Shown here: in pieces, positions 52,076 through 62,524 of the stretch
How positions within the stretch are numbered: the first letter of the stretch is position 1
How the letters are laid out: each line of letters opens with the position of its first letter
From: Trichomonas vaginalis G3
Taxonomy: Eukaryota > Parabasalia > Trichomonadida > Trichomonadidae
DNA length: 64,000 nt
Assembly: GCF_026262505.1 (NCBI RefSeq)
Contig: NC_067203.1
Location: forward strand, 13,528,392-13,592,391
Direction: 5' to 3'
The notes under the pieces: model-generated
What the model was told of the DNA's origin: nothing
Seen by the model: only the letters and a program-made list of their open reading frames with translations
The model's database searches: none
Translations under genes and position numbers: made by a program

Positions 52076-55000
52076 TTAAGCACCTATATCATCGATATCA
52101 GCGTCATCAATATCATCATAGTCATTACCGTGTTGGTCTCCTCTAGGACCATCATATTTCTGTCCAGCAGCGTTATAAATTTTGTCAATTTCGTTGATAT
52201 CCAAAAACCACGTGATATCAGTTCCACTTCCTCTCAAGTCTTCAAGAATCTTATACGCATTCTTGAAGTTTCCTTGTGCCACATAGCATTGAACCATCAA
52301 AATGTAAACGTCATCAGATCTCAAACAAGTTTCAATTTCCTTTGTTCTCAACAATTCCACACAAATTGCGATTGCCTTCTTTGAATCAGTTTGAACTAAC
52401 TGAGTTGCCTGGATGTAGAGCGAAATCAGCTTAGTTTTCATAACTAATGATTTCATGATTGTTTCTTTGTTCTTCATTCCTTCCGTTACATCCAAAACTT
52501 CGATACTTTTCTGTATCAACTCCAAACCTTTCGAATAATTCTGGTATTCGTCAATTTCAACTTGAGCTGCTGATTCATAGAACCTTGCCAATTTATCAGG
52601 AGCTCCTGCTCTGTTATAGAAATCGACGATTGTCTCAAACACTTGTGGATTATCATGTGTAGACAATGTTTGCAAGTAGTTTGCGGCCAAAATGTATCCT
52701 TCTCTTCTTCTGAATGTTTTTGCAAATTTCACAACTTTTTGAGTATCTCCAGCTCTGATTAAGACTTTGATTGATGCCAAATAGTCCTTTAGCTTGAGAT
52801 AGAGCTTTGACGCTGTTGTGAAATCTCTTTGTTGTTCGCAAAGAGCGGCAAATCTCTTGAGAACTTCTTCATCTGAAGAAGCATTTTCAGACAATTGTTG
52901 GATGACATTTTGAGAGATCTTTATGTTGTGTTGGTTACATAATTCGATGACAATGTCGAATTGCTGAGCAAGAGCATAACATTGTGCAGCTCTTGACCAT
53001 CTTTCTGATTCGACAAAATATTTTCCGCATCGAATTAAAACTGAAGAATCTGTTTTTGCTGTCAAAGAATCAGAGATTTCATCCAAAGCGTCGTATTGTT
53101 TGTTCTTGAAGCACAATGTCAACGCTCTGTTTAATCTTCCTGCTCTTGAGTACAAGAGGATTGCGTTCTTTATCTCTTTCTGGGACTCAAACCACTGTGC
53201 GGCCTTGCAAACAGTTGTTTGTGGTGCTGAGAAAGAAAGAGATAAAATGTCATCTACCATTTCTTTGTCCAAAGCATAAGCCATCGCTTGTCCGAACTGT
53301 CTTGCTCTTCTGAACTGCTCAATGACTTCGTGCTTCAGCTTATTCGCTTGTTCCATTTCGTTCTTCTCCGTCAAATAGTCCACTTTCCTCATCAAAAGTC
53401 TCGCGTACTGGCAAATTACACTTCTTTGGCGACTCTTTTTCACGTATTTCGATGCTTCTTCCCATTGTCCGTTGATGCAGAGGAGTCTGACGTATTCTGT
53501 TGATGCGCCCGCGTACTCGTAGTATCTGAGAGAGAGTTCCACTTGGTTGTGCGCTTCGAAAAACCTCGCGAGCCATAATAAAATTTGTTTTGGAACATCA
53601 GAAACATTCCTTTCTTCAACGTAATTAAAGATTAATTTGAAATCATCACTTTGCACAGCTAATCTTGGTAATTCATCGCCAAGAGTTCCTGATTTTTCGT
53701 ATTTCTTCACAGCTTCATCCATTTCGCCGTGTATTTCAAGACTTCTCGCGTATTGGTACGCAATAGATCTCTTGTGAATTCTGTCAGAAGTTGTCGCAAT
53801 TTTTAGTGCTTCAGGAAAATCTCCTTGGCTTTGAGAGACTTTTGCGAGGAGATCGAATCTTCTGTTTGCCTTTGCGACATCTTTAGCTTCATTGTAGATA
53901 CCTAACTGTGTGTCGACAACAACCATTGCGTCTACATCGCTTTCCCCTTTAGTTCTTGCTTGATGAAGTAAAATTGCACTTCCGCCATCTTCCATTTTTC
54001 CGAAACATAAATCTGCCAAATCGATTCTTCTCATTTGAGCGCATGTTTGTGCCAAAGATCTCCATGTTCTCTTGTTATTAATACCTCTGATTGCATTGAA
54101 TGCGGCGTCAATGTCTCCTGTTGCCAAGTGGAAGTTCAGTTCCATCAATGCTTTCTTTGATTCTTCGTCAACATTGTCTAAACCTTCGAATTGAGGAAGA
54201 ACTGAATATCCTGGCGCGCTGGAGTAATCAGTCATGAGGACATTAGGAAGATCAACACCGCAAAGATGCCTGGAATCATCAACAGTCAAAGGTGTTTGTC
54301 TGAAAACTTCAAGAGAATCAGCAACAAACAGAGGAAAAACTTGTGATCCAGTCAGTTTCGATTCAAATGTATTCGAATATGGAACAACTTGTACACATAA
54401 TAATCGAGGATCTTCATTGTCCCAGGAATGTTCTTTTGGTACTTTTCCGTCAAATGGAATTGAAACGGTTTTGTCAAATTGGGGGGAATGAAGGTATAAA
54501 TCAGGGGCAGGTTTCCAAGTGTCGTCTTCGAAGATATCGATGGTTAAAGAGATGCAGAAACCTCCACATGAAACAGAAACGTCTCTGATGCGGAAGGTAT
54601 CGTAATCAGCCCAAAACATTGTTGAAAACTGGAGATCTGGCTGCCTGCGGAGAGTTTTGAACAGGAAAATGCAGAGATCATCAGTAACAATGCATAAATA
54701 TGCTCCATTGGCTACGAAATGTGTTACTTTTGCAGTAGTACCTAATGAAATCGTTTGTTTGACAACGCCTTGGAGATTTCGGATGAGGAGGCTTTGCCCA
54801 GTGACTTCGTAAGTACTTTCGTTGTAAATGGTGGTAAACGGAGTGTTTGTAGTGATATTATCTCTAAATGGAGTGAGTTCGCTGTTTCTGACTGCGTAAA
54901 TCGAGTTTTGTGTGGCTGTGGATACTAAAACATGGGATCCGCTTGAACTTATGGACTCAATGACTTGATTTGATTTGATACTTCTGCCATTACCAGAAAC

Positions 55001-56080
55001 TAAGGTTTTTGGATCACTCATCCATACAGTAACCTCTTTATTTGATAGCGTACGTGTTAAAACGTGTCTGAAAATAAGAGGACGACGACCATTTGCTGTT
55101 GCAACAAATGATGTGCAAGATTGTGACCAAAGAGCTGATTCAACCTTACTGCCGAGGTCTTTAATGACTGGTGCGGCCCAGCCAGCCTTCATATTGATGC
55201 CTTTCATTGTGCATCTGAAGGAAATTATGTGTCCGAGTGCTGTTGTTGCATATAGAACAGCATCGATGGCATCGAAGTAAAGAGAAGTGACGTTTTCTTC
55301 GTTTGGAGTACGTAAAATCTGTGTATCATCTGAGTTAACGTTAGATATGTTAATTGTATTTCCAATTGCGTAGCAAATCGTATCTGGTTTGAGTTTAATC
55401 AATGTTGGAACGTCACCGACGTTTAATTTGACTTGAGATTGTTTAGAAATCGATGGTGGAAGGGAATATTGAGATAATATATTTTCTCCGGAAATGATAA
55501 GAAGCTTATTGGCTGCAGGCATTATTGTCAACGAATGTATTGGAACTGGGCAATCGCAAATTTCAACAAGATTTCCGGATGTATTGTTTTCAAAACCGAA
55601 TAAATGTCCATCAATATCTGCAAGAAAGGCGTAGAGCATTTCCTTATGGATCCAAGCGGCTTTAGCAAATGGATTTTTGCCTTTTGCCATGTATATTTGG
55701 CGTGGAGCAGAAGATCCATCCCAAGCAATCACATTTCCGTTTTCTGCGGCTGATAAAAAGATGGGGATTGTCGAATGCCAGCTAAGTAAGTTGATAGATG
55801 CTTTTAATGATTGAGACGAATTTTGAACTTTTCCATTATTCCAAACTGTAACGAAACCATCATTCCAACCAATGGCAAGGACATCGCAATTTGGACACCA
55901 TTCAATTGCTGTTGCTTGTGCATTTCTGGAAATTGCAGGAAATGAAGATTCATTTCCATTATCCGAATAAAAATGGACGCTGCCATCACTCGGTATGACA
56001 GCAATAATGTTCTGAAAATGAGACCAAGAACATTGCTTAATTGATGGCAAGCCGGAAATATCAGTTCCAACAAACGCCAT
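52076..56080 (-). CDS. IFT140: Intraflagellar transport protein IFT140 (IFT-A complex)
   Basis: The product is 1,334 residues, near the 1,380-1,460 of other IFT140s. The N-terminal 600 or so residues are two WD40 propellers: IAVIPSDGSVHFYSD, VLAIGWNDGFVTVWN and LLSWHSTIPIFLSAA. The typical EDPRLLCVQVV segment follows near 565. From about 640 to 1,290 the protein is TPR/alpha-solenoid (LADLCFGKMEDGG, AKKYEKSG-like, GRLNRALTLCFKNKQYDALDE). The acidic end is DYDDIDDADIDDIGA. IFT140 is a core IFT-A subunit that carries cargo back along the flagellum and admits membrane proteins. The frame also reads from a TTG just upstream; the ATG at 56080 is the start. No Inr is visible. Confidence 0.9.
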   Translation of the reverse strand: MAFVGTDISGLPSIKQCSWSHFQNIIAVIPSDGSVHFYSDNGNESSFPAISRNAQATAIEWCPNCDVLAIGWNDGFVTVWNNGKVQNSSQSLKASINLLSWHSTIPIFLSAAENGNVIAWDGSSAPRQIYMAKGKNPFAKAAWIHKEMLYAFLADIDGHLFGFENNTSGNLVEICDCPVPIHSLTIMPAANKLLIISGENILSQYSLPPSISKQSQVKLNVGDVPTLIKLKPDTICYAIGNTINISNVNSDDTQILRTPNEENVTSLYFDAIDAVLYATTALGHIISFRCTMKGINMKAGWAAPVIKDLGSKVESALWSQSCTSFVATANGRRPLIFRHVLTRTLSNKEVTVWMSDPKTLVSGNGRSIKSNQVIESISSSGSHVLVSTATQNSIYAVRNSELTPFRDNITTNTPFTTIYNESTYEVTGQSLLIRNLQGVVKQTISLGTTAKVTHFVANGAYLCIVTDDLCIFLFKTLRRQPDLQFSTMFWADYDTFRIRDVSVSCGGFCISLTIDIFEDDTWKPAPDLYLHSPQFDKTVSIPFDGKVPKEHSWDNEDPRLLCVQVVPYSNTFESKLTGSQVFPLFVADSLEVFRQTPLTVDDSRHLCGVDLPNVLMTDYSSAPGYSVLPQFEGLDNVDEESKKALMELNFHLATGDIDAAFNAIRGINNKRTWRSLAQTCAQMRRIDLADLCFGKMEDGGSAILLHQARTKGESDVDAMVVVDTQLGIYNEAKDVAKANRRFDLLAKVSQSQGDFPEALKIATTSDRIHKRSIAYQYARSLEIHGEMDEAVKKYEKSGTLGDELPRLAVQSDDFKLIFNYVEERNVSDVPKQILLWLARFFEAHNQVELSLRYYEYAGASTEYVRLLCINGQWEEASKYVKKSRQRSVICQYARLLMRKVDYLTEKNEMEQANKLKHEVIEQFRRARQFGQAMAYALDKEMVDDILSLSFSAPQTTVCKAAQWFESQKEIKNAILLYSRAGRLNRALTLCFKNKQYDALDEISDSLTAKTDSSVLIRCGKYFVESERWSRAAQCYALAQQFDIVIELCNQHNIKISQNVIQQLSENASSDEEVLKRFAALCEQQRDFTTASKLYLKLKDYLASIKVLIRAGDTQKVVKFAKTFRRREGYILAANYLQTLSTHDNPQVFETIVDFYNRAGAPDKLARFYESAAQVEIDEYQNYSKGLELIQKSIEVLDVTEGMKNKETIMKSLVMKTKLISLYIQATQLVQTDSKKAIAICVELLRTKEIETCLRSDDVYILMVQCYVAQGNFKNAYKILEDLRGSGTDITWFLDINEIDKIYNAAGQKYDGPRGDQHGNDYDDIDDADIDDIGA

Positions 56081-56318
56081 CAAAGATTCGTTTTTTTTTT
56101 ATAAACGGATATAATGCTTATATTCGGCCTTGATTTAGTTTATGAAATATGATCTCAATCTCATACTTAATGATTTTGTCGTTCCATTTTCTTCAAATAC
56201 GATGAAATTGATTTCAAAAATTTATTATTTCATGGAAATCCTGACCAAAATTTTCAAATCTATACTTTAAATACATGATATATTTAAATTATTTAACTAA
56301 GGGTTCTAATTTTTTCAA

Positions 56319-57695
56319 ATGTCGTTTTTTGGATTCGGCAAGAAGGACAAGAAGCTTGCCGAACTCAAAGAGATATTTAAACAGCTTGCAAAGGCAGAAA
56401 AAAGTCAGTATGAAGATTATTTTCAAAAAATGATGCCATATATCCCTGAATATACTTGTACAATCTTAAATGAATGTTTAAGTAAAATGAATCAAGTTTT
56501 AGCAACTGGATATTCAAATGTAGTTATCGAAATGATCTACGTAATGAGTAATAACGTCGATAGATCCAAGCCAGAACAAAATCCATTTAAAATTTTTCAA
56601 ACAGACAATTTCATTCTTCCATCTCTATTCCAATATGTCGATAAAGATAAAACACAGCTAATTAAGTTATTAAAAATCCTTTTTTTAGAACTTACAAATA
56701 AATTTATCGATTACATCGACGGAAATGGCGAATCAGTTATGCGCCTCGTCAAATTAGTTACAGAATCGCAAGATAAGTTATCAATTGAATTTCTTTTGAT
56801 GTGTGTCAACTCAAAAGAAGAACTTAAAGAAAAATACCAAACAATCATCTTTAACGAATTACCTTTGTGGACTCCAACATGTGTTATCAACGTTCTCGTT
56901 GGATATCCTCAAATGTTTTCACATATTTTAACAGATGAAATTGATCGATGGTTGAAGAAGAAATATCAATTCCTTGTTGATGATGTTGAGCAACTACTTA
57001 AAATTCACCAATTTCTTTGGACTTCTCCATCAATTTTGCAAATTTTAGTTAGAACAACTCCAGAAATTAAAGCAGCATCTGTAAATTTCATTCACAGACA
57101 AAATATTCAGTCATTCGACATTCCAAATGACATTGTTGAAGAATGTTGTGAATCAATTCTTAATCCACTTCAAAAATTCGAAGTTACGTCTGAAGGAGAC
57201 TCAAAAGTAACATACTATTTCATCAGATTTTATGTTCTTTCCCTTTCAGGTCCAGATGACGTTCCTTTAGAAATTATTGATTTAATTGCGAAATCTCTTA
57301 CAGATAAAAGCGATTATCTTGTTGCAGCAGCTGCACAAGTTATTACCTGCTGGGTTCTTAATTTCGAATACAATTTGTCAAGAAAATTTTTCTATTTAAT
57401 GACCGCGGCAGCTGTAAATAGAGACCTGGAAAACCCTTGTCGACTTCTTTTGCAAGGAATTCTATCTATTTTTGCTGAAAAAGATGAATTTATTTCTAGA
57501 ATTTTAATGGCTGAGCCAAACTTTCAAAGTAGGGTCGATAAACCTCTAAAAGTTGTTAGAGAATCTTTTGTATTCCCACATTTTGTCCCAATCTTTAAAT
57601 CTCAAATAGAAAAAGAGAAAAAAGAACCTTACTTCGTTAACCTTGACCTGGCAACTACCATGCTTGAAGATGCAGTTAGTATGTTAGAACTTTAA
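56319..57695 (+). CDS. Armadillo/HEAT-like helical protein of unknown function
   Basis: The product is 458 residues. The N-terminus MSFFGFGKKDKKLAEL is short, then almost everything is alpha-helical with repeating hydrophobic pairs (LLKILFLELTNKFIDYID, VINVLVGYPQMFSHIL, YLVAAAAQVITCWVL). This is the look of HEAT or armadillo repeats, used as protein-binding scaffolds. No enzyme motif, membrane helix or signal is present. It is transcribed away from IFT140 across a 238-base divergent spacer; a shared flagellar role is possible but unproven. Family not recognised. Confidence 0.75.
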   Translation: MSFFGFGKKDKKLAELKEIFKQLAKAEKSQYEDYFQKMMPYIPEYTCTILNECLSKMNQVLATGYSNVVIEMIYVMSNNVDRSKPEQNPFKIFQTDNFILPSLFQYVDKDKTQLIKLLKILFLELTNKFIDYIDGNGESVMRLVKLVTESQDKLSIEFLLMCVNSKEELKEKYQTIIFNELPLWTPTCVINVLVGYPQMFSHILTDEIDRWLKKKYQFLVDDVEQLLKIHQFLWTSPSILQILVRTTPEIKAASVNFIHRQNIQSFDIPNDIVEECCESILNPLQKFEVTSEGDSKVTYYFIRFYVLSLSGPDDVPLEIIDLIAKSLTDKSDYLVAAAAQVITCWVLNFEYNLSRKFFYLMTAAAVNRDLENPCRLLLQGILSIFAEKDEFISRILMAEPNFQSRVDKPLKVVRESFVFPHFVPIFKSQIEKEKKEPYFVNLDLATTMLEDAVSMLEL

Positions 57696-57881
57696 CTTAT
57701 TGTTTTATTGTTTGTATGTTTGTAAAAAAAATATATTTTAAAAAATTAAGAGTTGGAGCATTTCCTTTTAGTACCTAATCTAAGCAGAATCTGAAATAGC
57801 AAATGGCTTATTTGGAGGAATAAATTCTAAATACTGATCTGAAATGAGGGTTGATTTGGTGTTTCCCCCTAAGATTTTAGA

Positions 57882-59618
57882 ATGACGACGAAAGAATCCG
57901 ATGTTGAAGAAGATATGACCGAGCCCTTCACTTCGGTTTCGGATCGTGATAATGTTTATATCATTCATCGCGGAAAACCATCTAAAGAACATTCACCTTT
58001 CGGAAAAGTTGCAACAAAACCAAGATGGCCTGAAAAACTATGGTCTACAGGTCAGGTTGTCTATTCAATCAAAAGTAAAGATGAATGTCTTGGTCCACCT
58101 CAATCTCCAGATGATATTACACTTCGATTCGATTCAAGATTTGAAAGTGGCAATTTAGCCAAAGCTTTAAAGTTAACACCCGATTCATATCATTTAATAC
58201 TCGAATACGATCATAACGAAGCAGGTACATGTCAATGGTTTTATTTCCGTGTAAGTAATGTCAGAACATCAATGAAATATACATTTTACATTTCTGGATT
58301 TCACAAAGAAACATCTCTTTTCTCCACAGGATTACGATGCTTTATGTATAGTGAAAAAAGAGCAAGAAATGAAGGAATTTCATGGATGCATTGTGGCTCA
58401 AATTACTCGTATTCAGTTACATCACGTACTAAATACAAAGGCAAGCGTGCTACAGTTCAATTTACTACAAAATTTCCATATGACGATGATATTTGTTATT
58501 TATGTTACGCTCTTCCATACACCTACACAGATTTGAACCATAATATACAAATCTGGGACAAAATGGCCAAGCCAGGAGTGTTCCAGCATGAAATATTATG
58601 TCAATCTCTTTGCGGAAGAGATGTTCCTGTTTTATCAATTACTTCACCAGACTCAAGCATCCCGTTAGCCGGAAAATCATGCATTTTCTTGACAGGCCGT
58701 ATCCATCCTGGTGAATCCAACGGCTCTTTCGTTCTCCACGGCTTAATCGATTTCTTATTATCAGATCATCCCGTTGCGAAGTATATTTTAGACCATTGCA
58801 TCGTCAGAATTGTTCCGATGATAGGTGTCGATGGCGTTGTCGAAGGATCCTACAGAGTTTCGCTGATGGGCCACGATTTGAACAGAATGTGGACAAATCC
58901 TAATCCAGTTCTTCATCCGGAGATCTGGAAGACCAAGAACTTGATTGCGCAGACCGCCATGGAAAGACCTGTTGTTGTTTACATTGATTTCCATGGTCAC
59001 TCTTCACTTCACGGGACATTTGCCTACGGATGTCCAAATACAGGTGACACAGGTCTTAGAGATGCCGAGAAAACTCTTCCCCGCCTATACGCGTTCCTTT
59101 CTGACGCGTTTTCATGGGAACATTGCGTATTTACTTTTCCGAAAGACCGAAAAGATGCAGGAAGAATCGTCGTGAGACGCGAGATGGGTGTCGTACAGAG
59201 TTTCACAATAGAAACAAGCTTCGGAGGCGTGAAAGCAGGTCCTTACGCCGGAATGTTGTATGATGAGATACTTTGGAAGAAATTGGGAGCTTCCTGCGGC
59301 GAGGCAATCTATCACCTGTTGATACCAACTGCATCACCATTGGTATCATACGTAAACAAAGAATTGGTCTATTTCATGCCAAGTAATAAAAGTGACAGAA
59401 AACAGGAAGATGACAAAACCGCCGTCCCTGTCAAATTTGCTGAGAGTAATGATGAAAAGGAGATTGATTTGTCCCCACTGCTTAAGGAAGGAATGGAAGG
59501 AAAGACTTTGAAAGTTAAAAAACCGGATTCTTATTTCAAATTTAACGTTGATGATATTGCAACAACACCACCTAAGGAGGTTTATCCAAAGTGGAAGCCA
59601 ATGGAGTTCAATGCTTGA
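57882..59618 (+). CDS. Cytosolic carboxypeptidase (CCP/AGBL family, M14)
   Basis: The product is 578 residues. The N-terminal beta domain of CCPs is seen at about 75-240: LRFDSRFESGNLAKAL, YHLILEYDHNE, WFYFRVSN and YTFYISGF, with LPYTYTDLN before the peptidase. The M14 zinc site is HPGES (H275, E278) and H371 in DFHGHS; the substrate-binding Arg is in SLMGHDLNRMW; the catalytic Glu is E444 in FTIETSFGG. CCPs remove glutamates from the tails or side chains of tubulin, tuning flagellar and cytoskeletal microtubules. The active site is complete. The first ATG (57882) keeps the acidic lead-in MTTKESDVEED. Confidence 0.93.
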   Translation: MTTKESDVEEDMTEPFTSVSDRDNVYIIHRGKPSKEHSPFGKVATKPRWPEKLWSTGQVVYSIKSKDECLGPPQSPDDITLRFDSRFESGNLAKALKLTPDSYHLILEYDHNEAGTCQWFYFRVSNVRTSMKYTFYISGFHKETSLFSTGLRCFMYSEKRARNEGISWMHCGSNYSYSVTSRTKYKGKRATVQFTTKFPYDDDICYLCYALPYTYTDLNHNIQIWDKMAKPGVFQHEILCQSLCGRDVPVLSITSPDSSIPLAGKSCIFLTGRIHPGESNGSFVLHGLIDFLLSDHPVAKYILDHCIVRIVPMIGVDGVVEGSYRVSLMGHDLNRMWTNPNPVLHPEIWKTKNLIAQTAMERPVVVYIDFHGHSSLHGTFAYGCPNTGDTGLRDAEKTLPRLYAFLSDAFSWEHCVFTFPKDRKDAGRIVVRREMGVVQSFTIETSFGGVKAGPYAGMLYDEILWKKLGASCGEAIYHLLIPTASPLVSYVNKELVYFMPSNKSDRKQEDDKTAVPVKFAESNDEKEIDLSPLLKEGMEGKTLKVKKPDSYFKFNVDDIATTPPKEVYPKWKPMEFNA

Positions 59619-59694
59619 TATATCTTGTTTTTTATTATTTTTTTCTGATAGTAAATTATATATATTTCTAAAAATTCATTGAATTTATAAGATT

Positions 59695-59822
59695 TTAAGT
59701 GTGCACTTACGCCCCTATGACGGGGCCTTCAATTCAGATATTTAAGGTTAAATTTCAATTGCCCTTCACGCCAGTTGTCAAAAATTTGAATTAAAGTCAG
59801 ATGGGCGTAAGTGCAGCCTTAA
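59695..59822. mobile_element. 128-bp miniature inverted-repeat element (MITE)
   Basis: The ends are TTAAGTGTGCACTTACGCCC (59695-59714) and the reverse complement of TTAAGGCTGCACTTACGCCC (59803-59822): 20 bases with two mismatches. The outer TTAA or TA may be the target duplication. An inner GC palindrome (GCCCC...GGGGC, 59711-59726) is followed by AT-rich sequence. Its TTAAG..GTGCAC start resembles the TTAAGGGTGCAC ends at 21.9 and 47.1 kb, so the elements may share a mobilising transposase. Confidence 0.75.
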
Positions 59823-60584
59823 TATATAGGTAAAATTTGATTGATTGAGAACATAATGAACATTAAGTTGCAGAAAATGTGGACAACGTCAAATGATAGA
59901 GAAGAAACTAAATATAGAATAGAAGTTTCATGTCCTGATGAAATATTTAATTATTTTGGCAATTAAATATAATAAGTTCCTGGAATTTAAGGAGATTTAA
60001 ACTCATTTGGGAATTTAATGGAAATTGGAATAAATGTTCGTATTTGTTACCAAAAAATGGCACCTGAAAAGGAATTGATCCACGTTATTAGTATGAAACA
60101 ATGATATACTAGGGACTAAAGAATATTAATATTTCAAATTCCAATTATTCGATGTTCAACTCATCATATCTTGCATTAAATTTGATACCTTTATTTTTTA
60201 GAAATATTACAACAGTAGCAACCTTACGTATTACCAATGATAACCTTAGTACTATTTTGGCATTAAAAATTTAAAACGATATTGAAAACAACAGATTGAC
60301 TAGTCATTCGGGTATAGTATTATTTTGTTACATGAAAATTCTTCAATTTTCTACGGAATTATAAAAGACTGCATAATGAAGAGGAGTTCATCTATTTTTA
60401 GTTTTTGCATTTACATTTGCACCATTTGAAATGCAAATTGGAATATGCCATTAGTTTAGAATATAATCAAATGATTAAGATTTCTAAATAAAAGCTATCA
60501 AAATTATGCAACTTAATTTTTTCAGTGCTGCACGCCGATAGAGTTGACTGAAAAAATTATTTCTTGTAGTCAAAAAAAATTAGT

Positions 60585-60590
60585 TCATTT
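60585..60590 (+). promoter_or_regulatory. Initiator deciding the start at 60595
   Basis: TCATTT; +1 A at 60587, 8 bases before the first in-frame ATG. It argues against the longer frame that begins at a TTG. Confidence 0.6.
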
Positions 60591-60594
60591 CCTA

Positions 60595-61002
60595 ATGGCA
60601 ACGATCTACAATTTAAGTCAAGAAGATTTAGATCATGCTAAAAAGGTTTTCAAAAACGAATATAATACCTCTCACAATAATGATACTTTGGCTGTTGTAA
60701 AGAAAATAAACCAACTCAAAGAAATGCAACAACTTTTTGCAAAAGAAAGCCCTGAAACAGAGAATTGGCTCCAAGAGCGCGGGTATATAGGAGTACCAAT
60801 TTCACTAAATGTTCTGGAATCATATCAAAAAATGATTAAAGATATTATAACAGCAACTAAATTTATTAAGGATAATTCCCCACATGAAATTTCTAAAAGC
60901 GACCTTGAAGCATTTACTATAGGTGTCCAAGAATTCAAAAGTGAACTTTCCAATCTCCGTGATTTGTTAAATGAAGTGATGGACTCTCAACCAGAAAGTT
61001 AA
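60595..61002 (+). CDS. Small helical protein of unknown function
   Basis: The product is 135 residues from the ATG just after an exact initiator. It is nearly all helical and charged: LSQEDLDHAKKVFKNEY, VVKKINQLKEMQQLFAKE, and a C-terminal coiled coil FKSELSNLRDLLNEVMD. There are no cysteines, membrane helices or known motifs. Such small coiled-coil proteins can be subunits of kinetochore, cytoskeletal or Mediator-like complexes; I do not assign one. Confidence 0.65.
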   Translation: MATIYNLSQEDLDHAKKVFKNEYNTSHNNDTLAVVKKINQLKEMQQLFAKESPETENWLQERGYIGVPISLNVLESYQKMIKDIITATKFIKDNSPHEISKSDLEAFTIGVQEFKSELSNLRDLLNEVMDSQPES

Positions 61003-62074
61003 TTTCATGAAAAAGAGAGATAATTCACACTTAAAATCTAATTTTCAATTATTTTGATTTCCTATTAACTTGAATTTATAAAAGATTGTCATTTTTACTA
61101 CAACTGATCCATTTTTAATTCCTTATACATTACAGAAATAAAAAAATTTTGATAAAAAAAATGAACTTTATTGAGTGAATTACATTAATTATCTATTGAT
61201 AAATATTGAAATAGTATATTTTTTCTAAATAATTCCTCTATTAAATAGAACCTTGAAAATTTGAAAAACGAAACAGTCAATATTTTGGAAAGTTATTGAA
61301 GAATTATACAATATACTTGATATCTGATTGTATTCTAATATTAAATTGTAGAAATGATGTCTCGATTGCAGAATAAAAAGTGTCAAATTTTCCAAACTAA
61401 ATCTTCTTTGAATAAAATTGATCGTTCTATTAAATCATTATTTTAGAGTTATTCAGTATCACATATCTAATAGTAAAGTATTCTGGGAAAAATCATGCTC
61501 TAACTAATAGGAAAATAAATTCGATTTTTAATTATTTAGTATTGGAAAACAAAAAATGGTCTGTAAGAACTGGCATTTAATGGACAATCTATTTCAACAT
61601 AATTTTCATGTATGGCAGTAAAAAATTTCAATTGGGACAAATTTATTGATTAATATATGAAACATCTATAGAGGAGCTGATTTTACCTGAAAATTCTATA
61701 TGAAAGAAAATTCTTCATATAAAAAAGTTAAGTGAATAAATATTATTCTACTATTAATAGAGATCGAATTTTTCCACTAGAAAAAATCTAATAATTGAGA
61801 GAAATTAACGAAAATTTACTGTCAAAATTTATAAAGCATTCTGAAATTTAAGAAAAAATTGATGGATCGAAATTATCAATTTTTGAATGATAAATTTATA
61901 AAATAACGCTCATTAAAAACAGTTTTAAAATTAATAAGATTTGTAATTTGAAAGGATATTATTTGATTACTGATAACCGCCGTATCGTCCTTATTTTGAA
62001 TAAGGCTCTGAAAAGTGTAAAAATGCAAATTCTATGAGATTAAAAATTTCACTCACCACTTACTCCAACCATTT
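61003..62074. other. AT-rich intergenic stretch
   Basis: About 1.07 kb, no credible frame or repeat. Just before the next gene is TTTCACTCACCAC, an imperfect initiator (TCACTC). Confidence 0.6.
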
Positions 62075-62524
62075 ATGCAGGATTTCGAGAAAGACGTGAC
62101 TAATTTAAGCTCCAGACTTAGAATGAAAGCACTCCAAATCATCAAACAACAGAAAAGACCAATGGCTGTTTTAGAAATTCAAAATTATATTAGAGATAAT
62201 GAAAAAGATTTATGGCAAGAAATGGAGCAGAAGTGCAATGATTATGTTCGAATAATTCTTAGTTTAACAAAAAATAAGCTAATTTCAAAATATAAACCGG
62301 TTCATCCAGTTCCAGGAATCGACAAAAGAGCAACATTTTATGGAATTGCATCAGAAAAATATCCAAATGAGTCTTGGATCAAGTTGGGATCAGTTAAAGA
62401 AGAAAAAATTCCTGTAGCACAAATTGAATGCATTGATGATAAGCAAGATTCAAGCTTCTTTGACAATTTTTCTGAGATATATAATCCTCAGGATGATGAT
62501 AAGAAGCTAATTGAAACAAAATGA
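62075..62524 (+). CDS. Small protein with a winged-helix-like N-terminus
   Basis: The product is 149 residues. Residues 12-75 (RLRMKALQIIKQQKRPMAVL, IQNYIRDNEKDLWQEM, CNDYVRIILSLTKNKLISKY) form three helices and a strand pair in the order of a winged-helix DNA- or protein-binding domain. It continues KPVHPVPGIDKRATFYGI, possibly the wing. The C-terminal third is acidic and low complexity. This could be a transcription-factor-like protein, but I see no specific family and it does not resemble what I recall of the initiator-binding protein IBP39. Confidence 0.6.
   Translation: MQDFEKDVTNLSSRLRMKALQIIKQQKRPMAVLEIQNYIRDNEKDLWQEMEQKCNDYVRIILSLTKNKLISKYKPVHPVPGIDKRATFYGIASEKYPNESWIKLGSVKEEKIPVAQIECIDDKQDSSFFDNFSEIYNPQDDDKKLIETK

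Larger units (their letters stand above)
59619..60594. other. Intergenic stretch with a MITE and repeat 12-mer
   Basis: It holds the 128-base TIR element (59695-59822), the CACGCCGATAGA 12-mer (60531-60542) and the next gene's initiator. The rest is AT-rich without frames. Confidence 0.6.
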
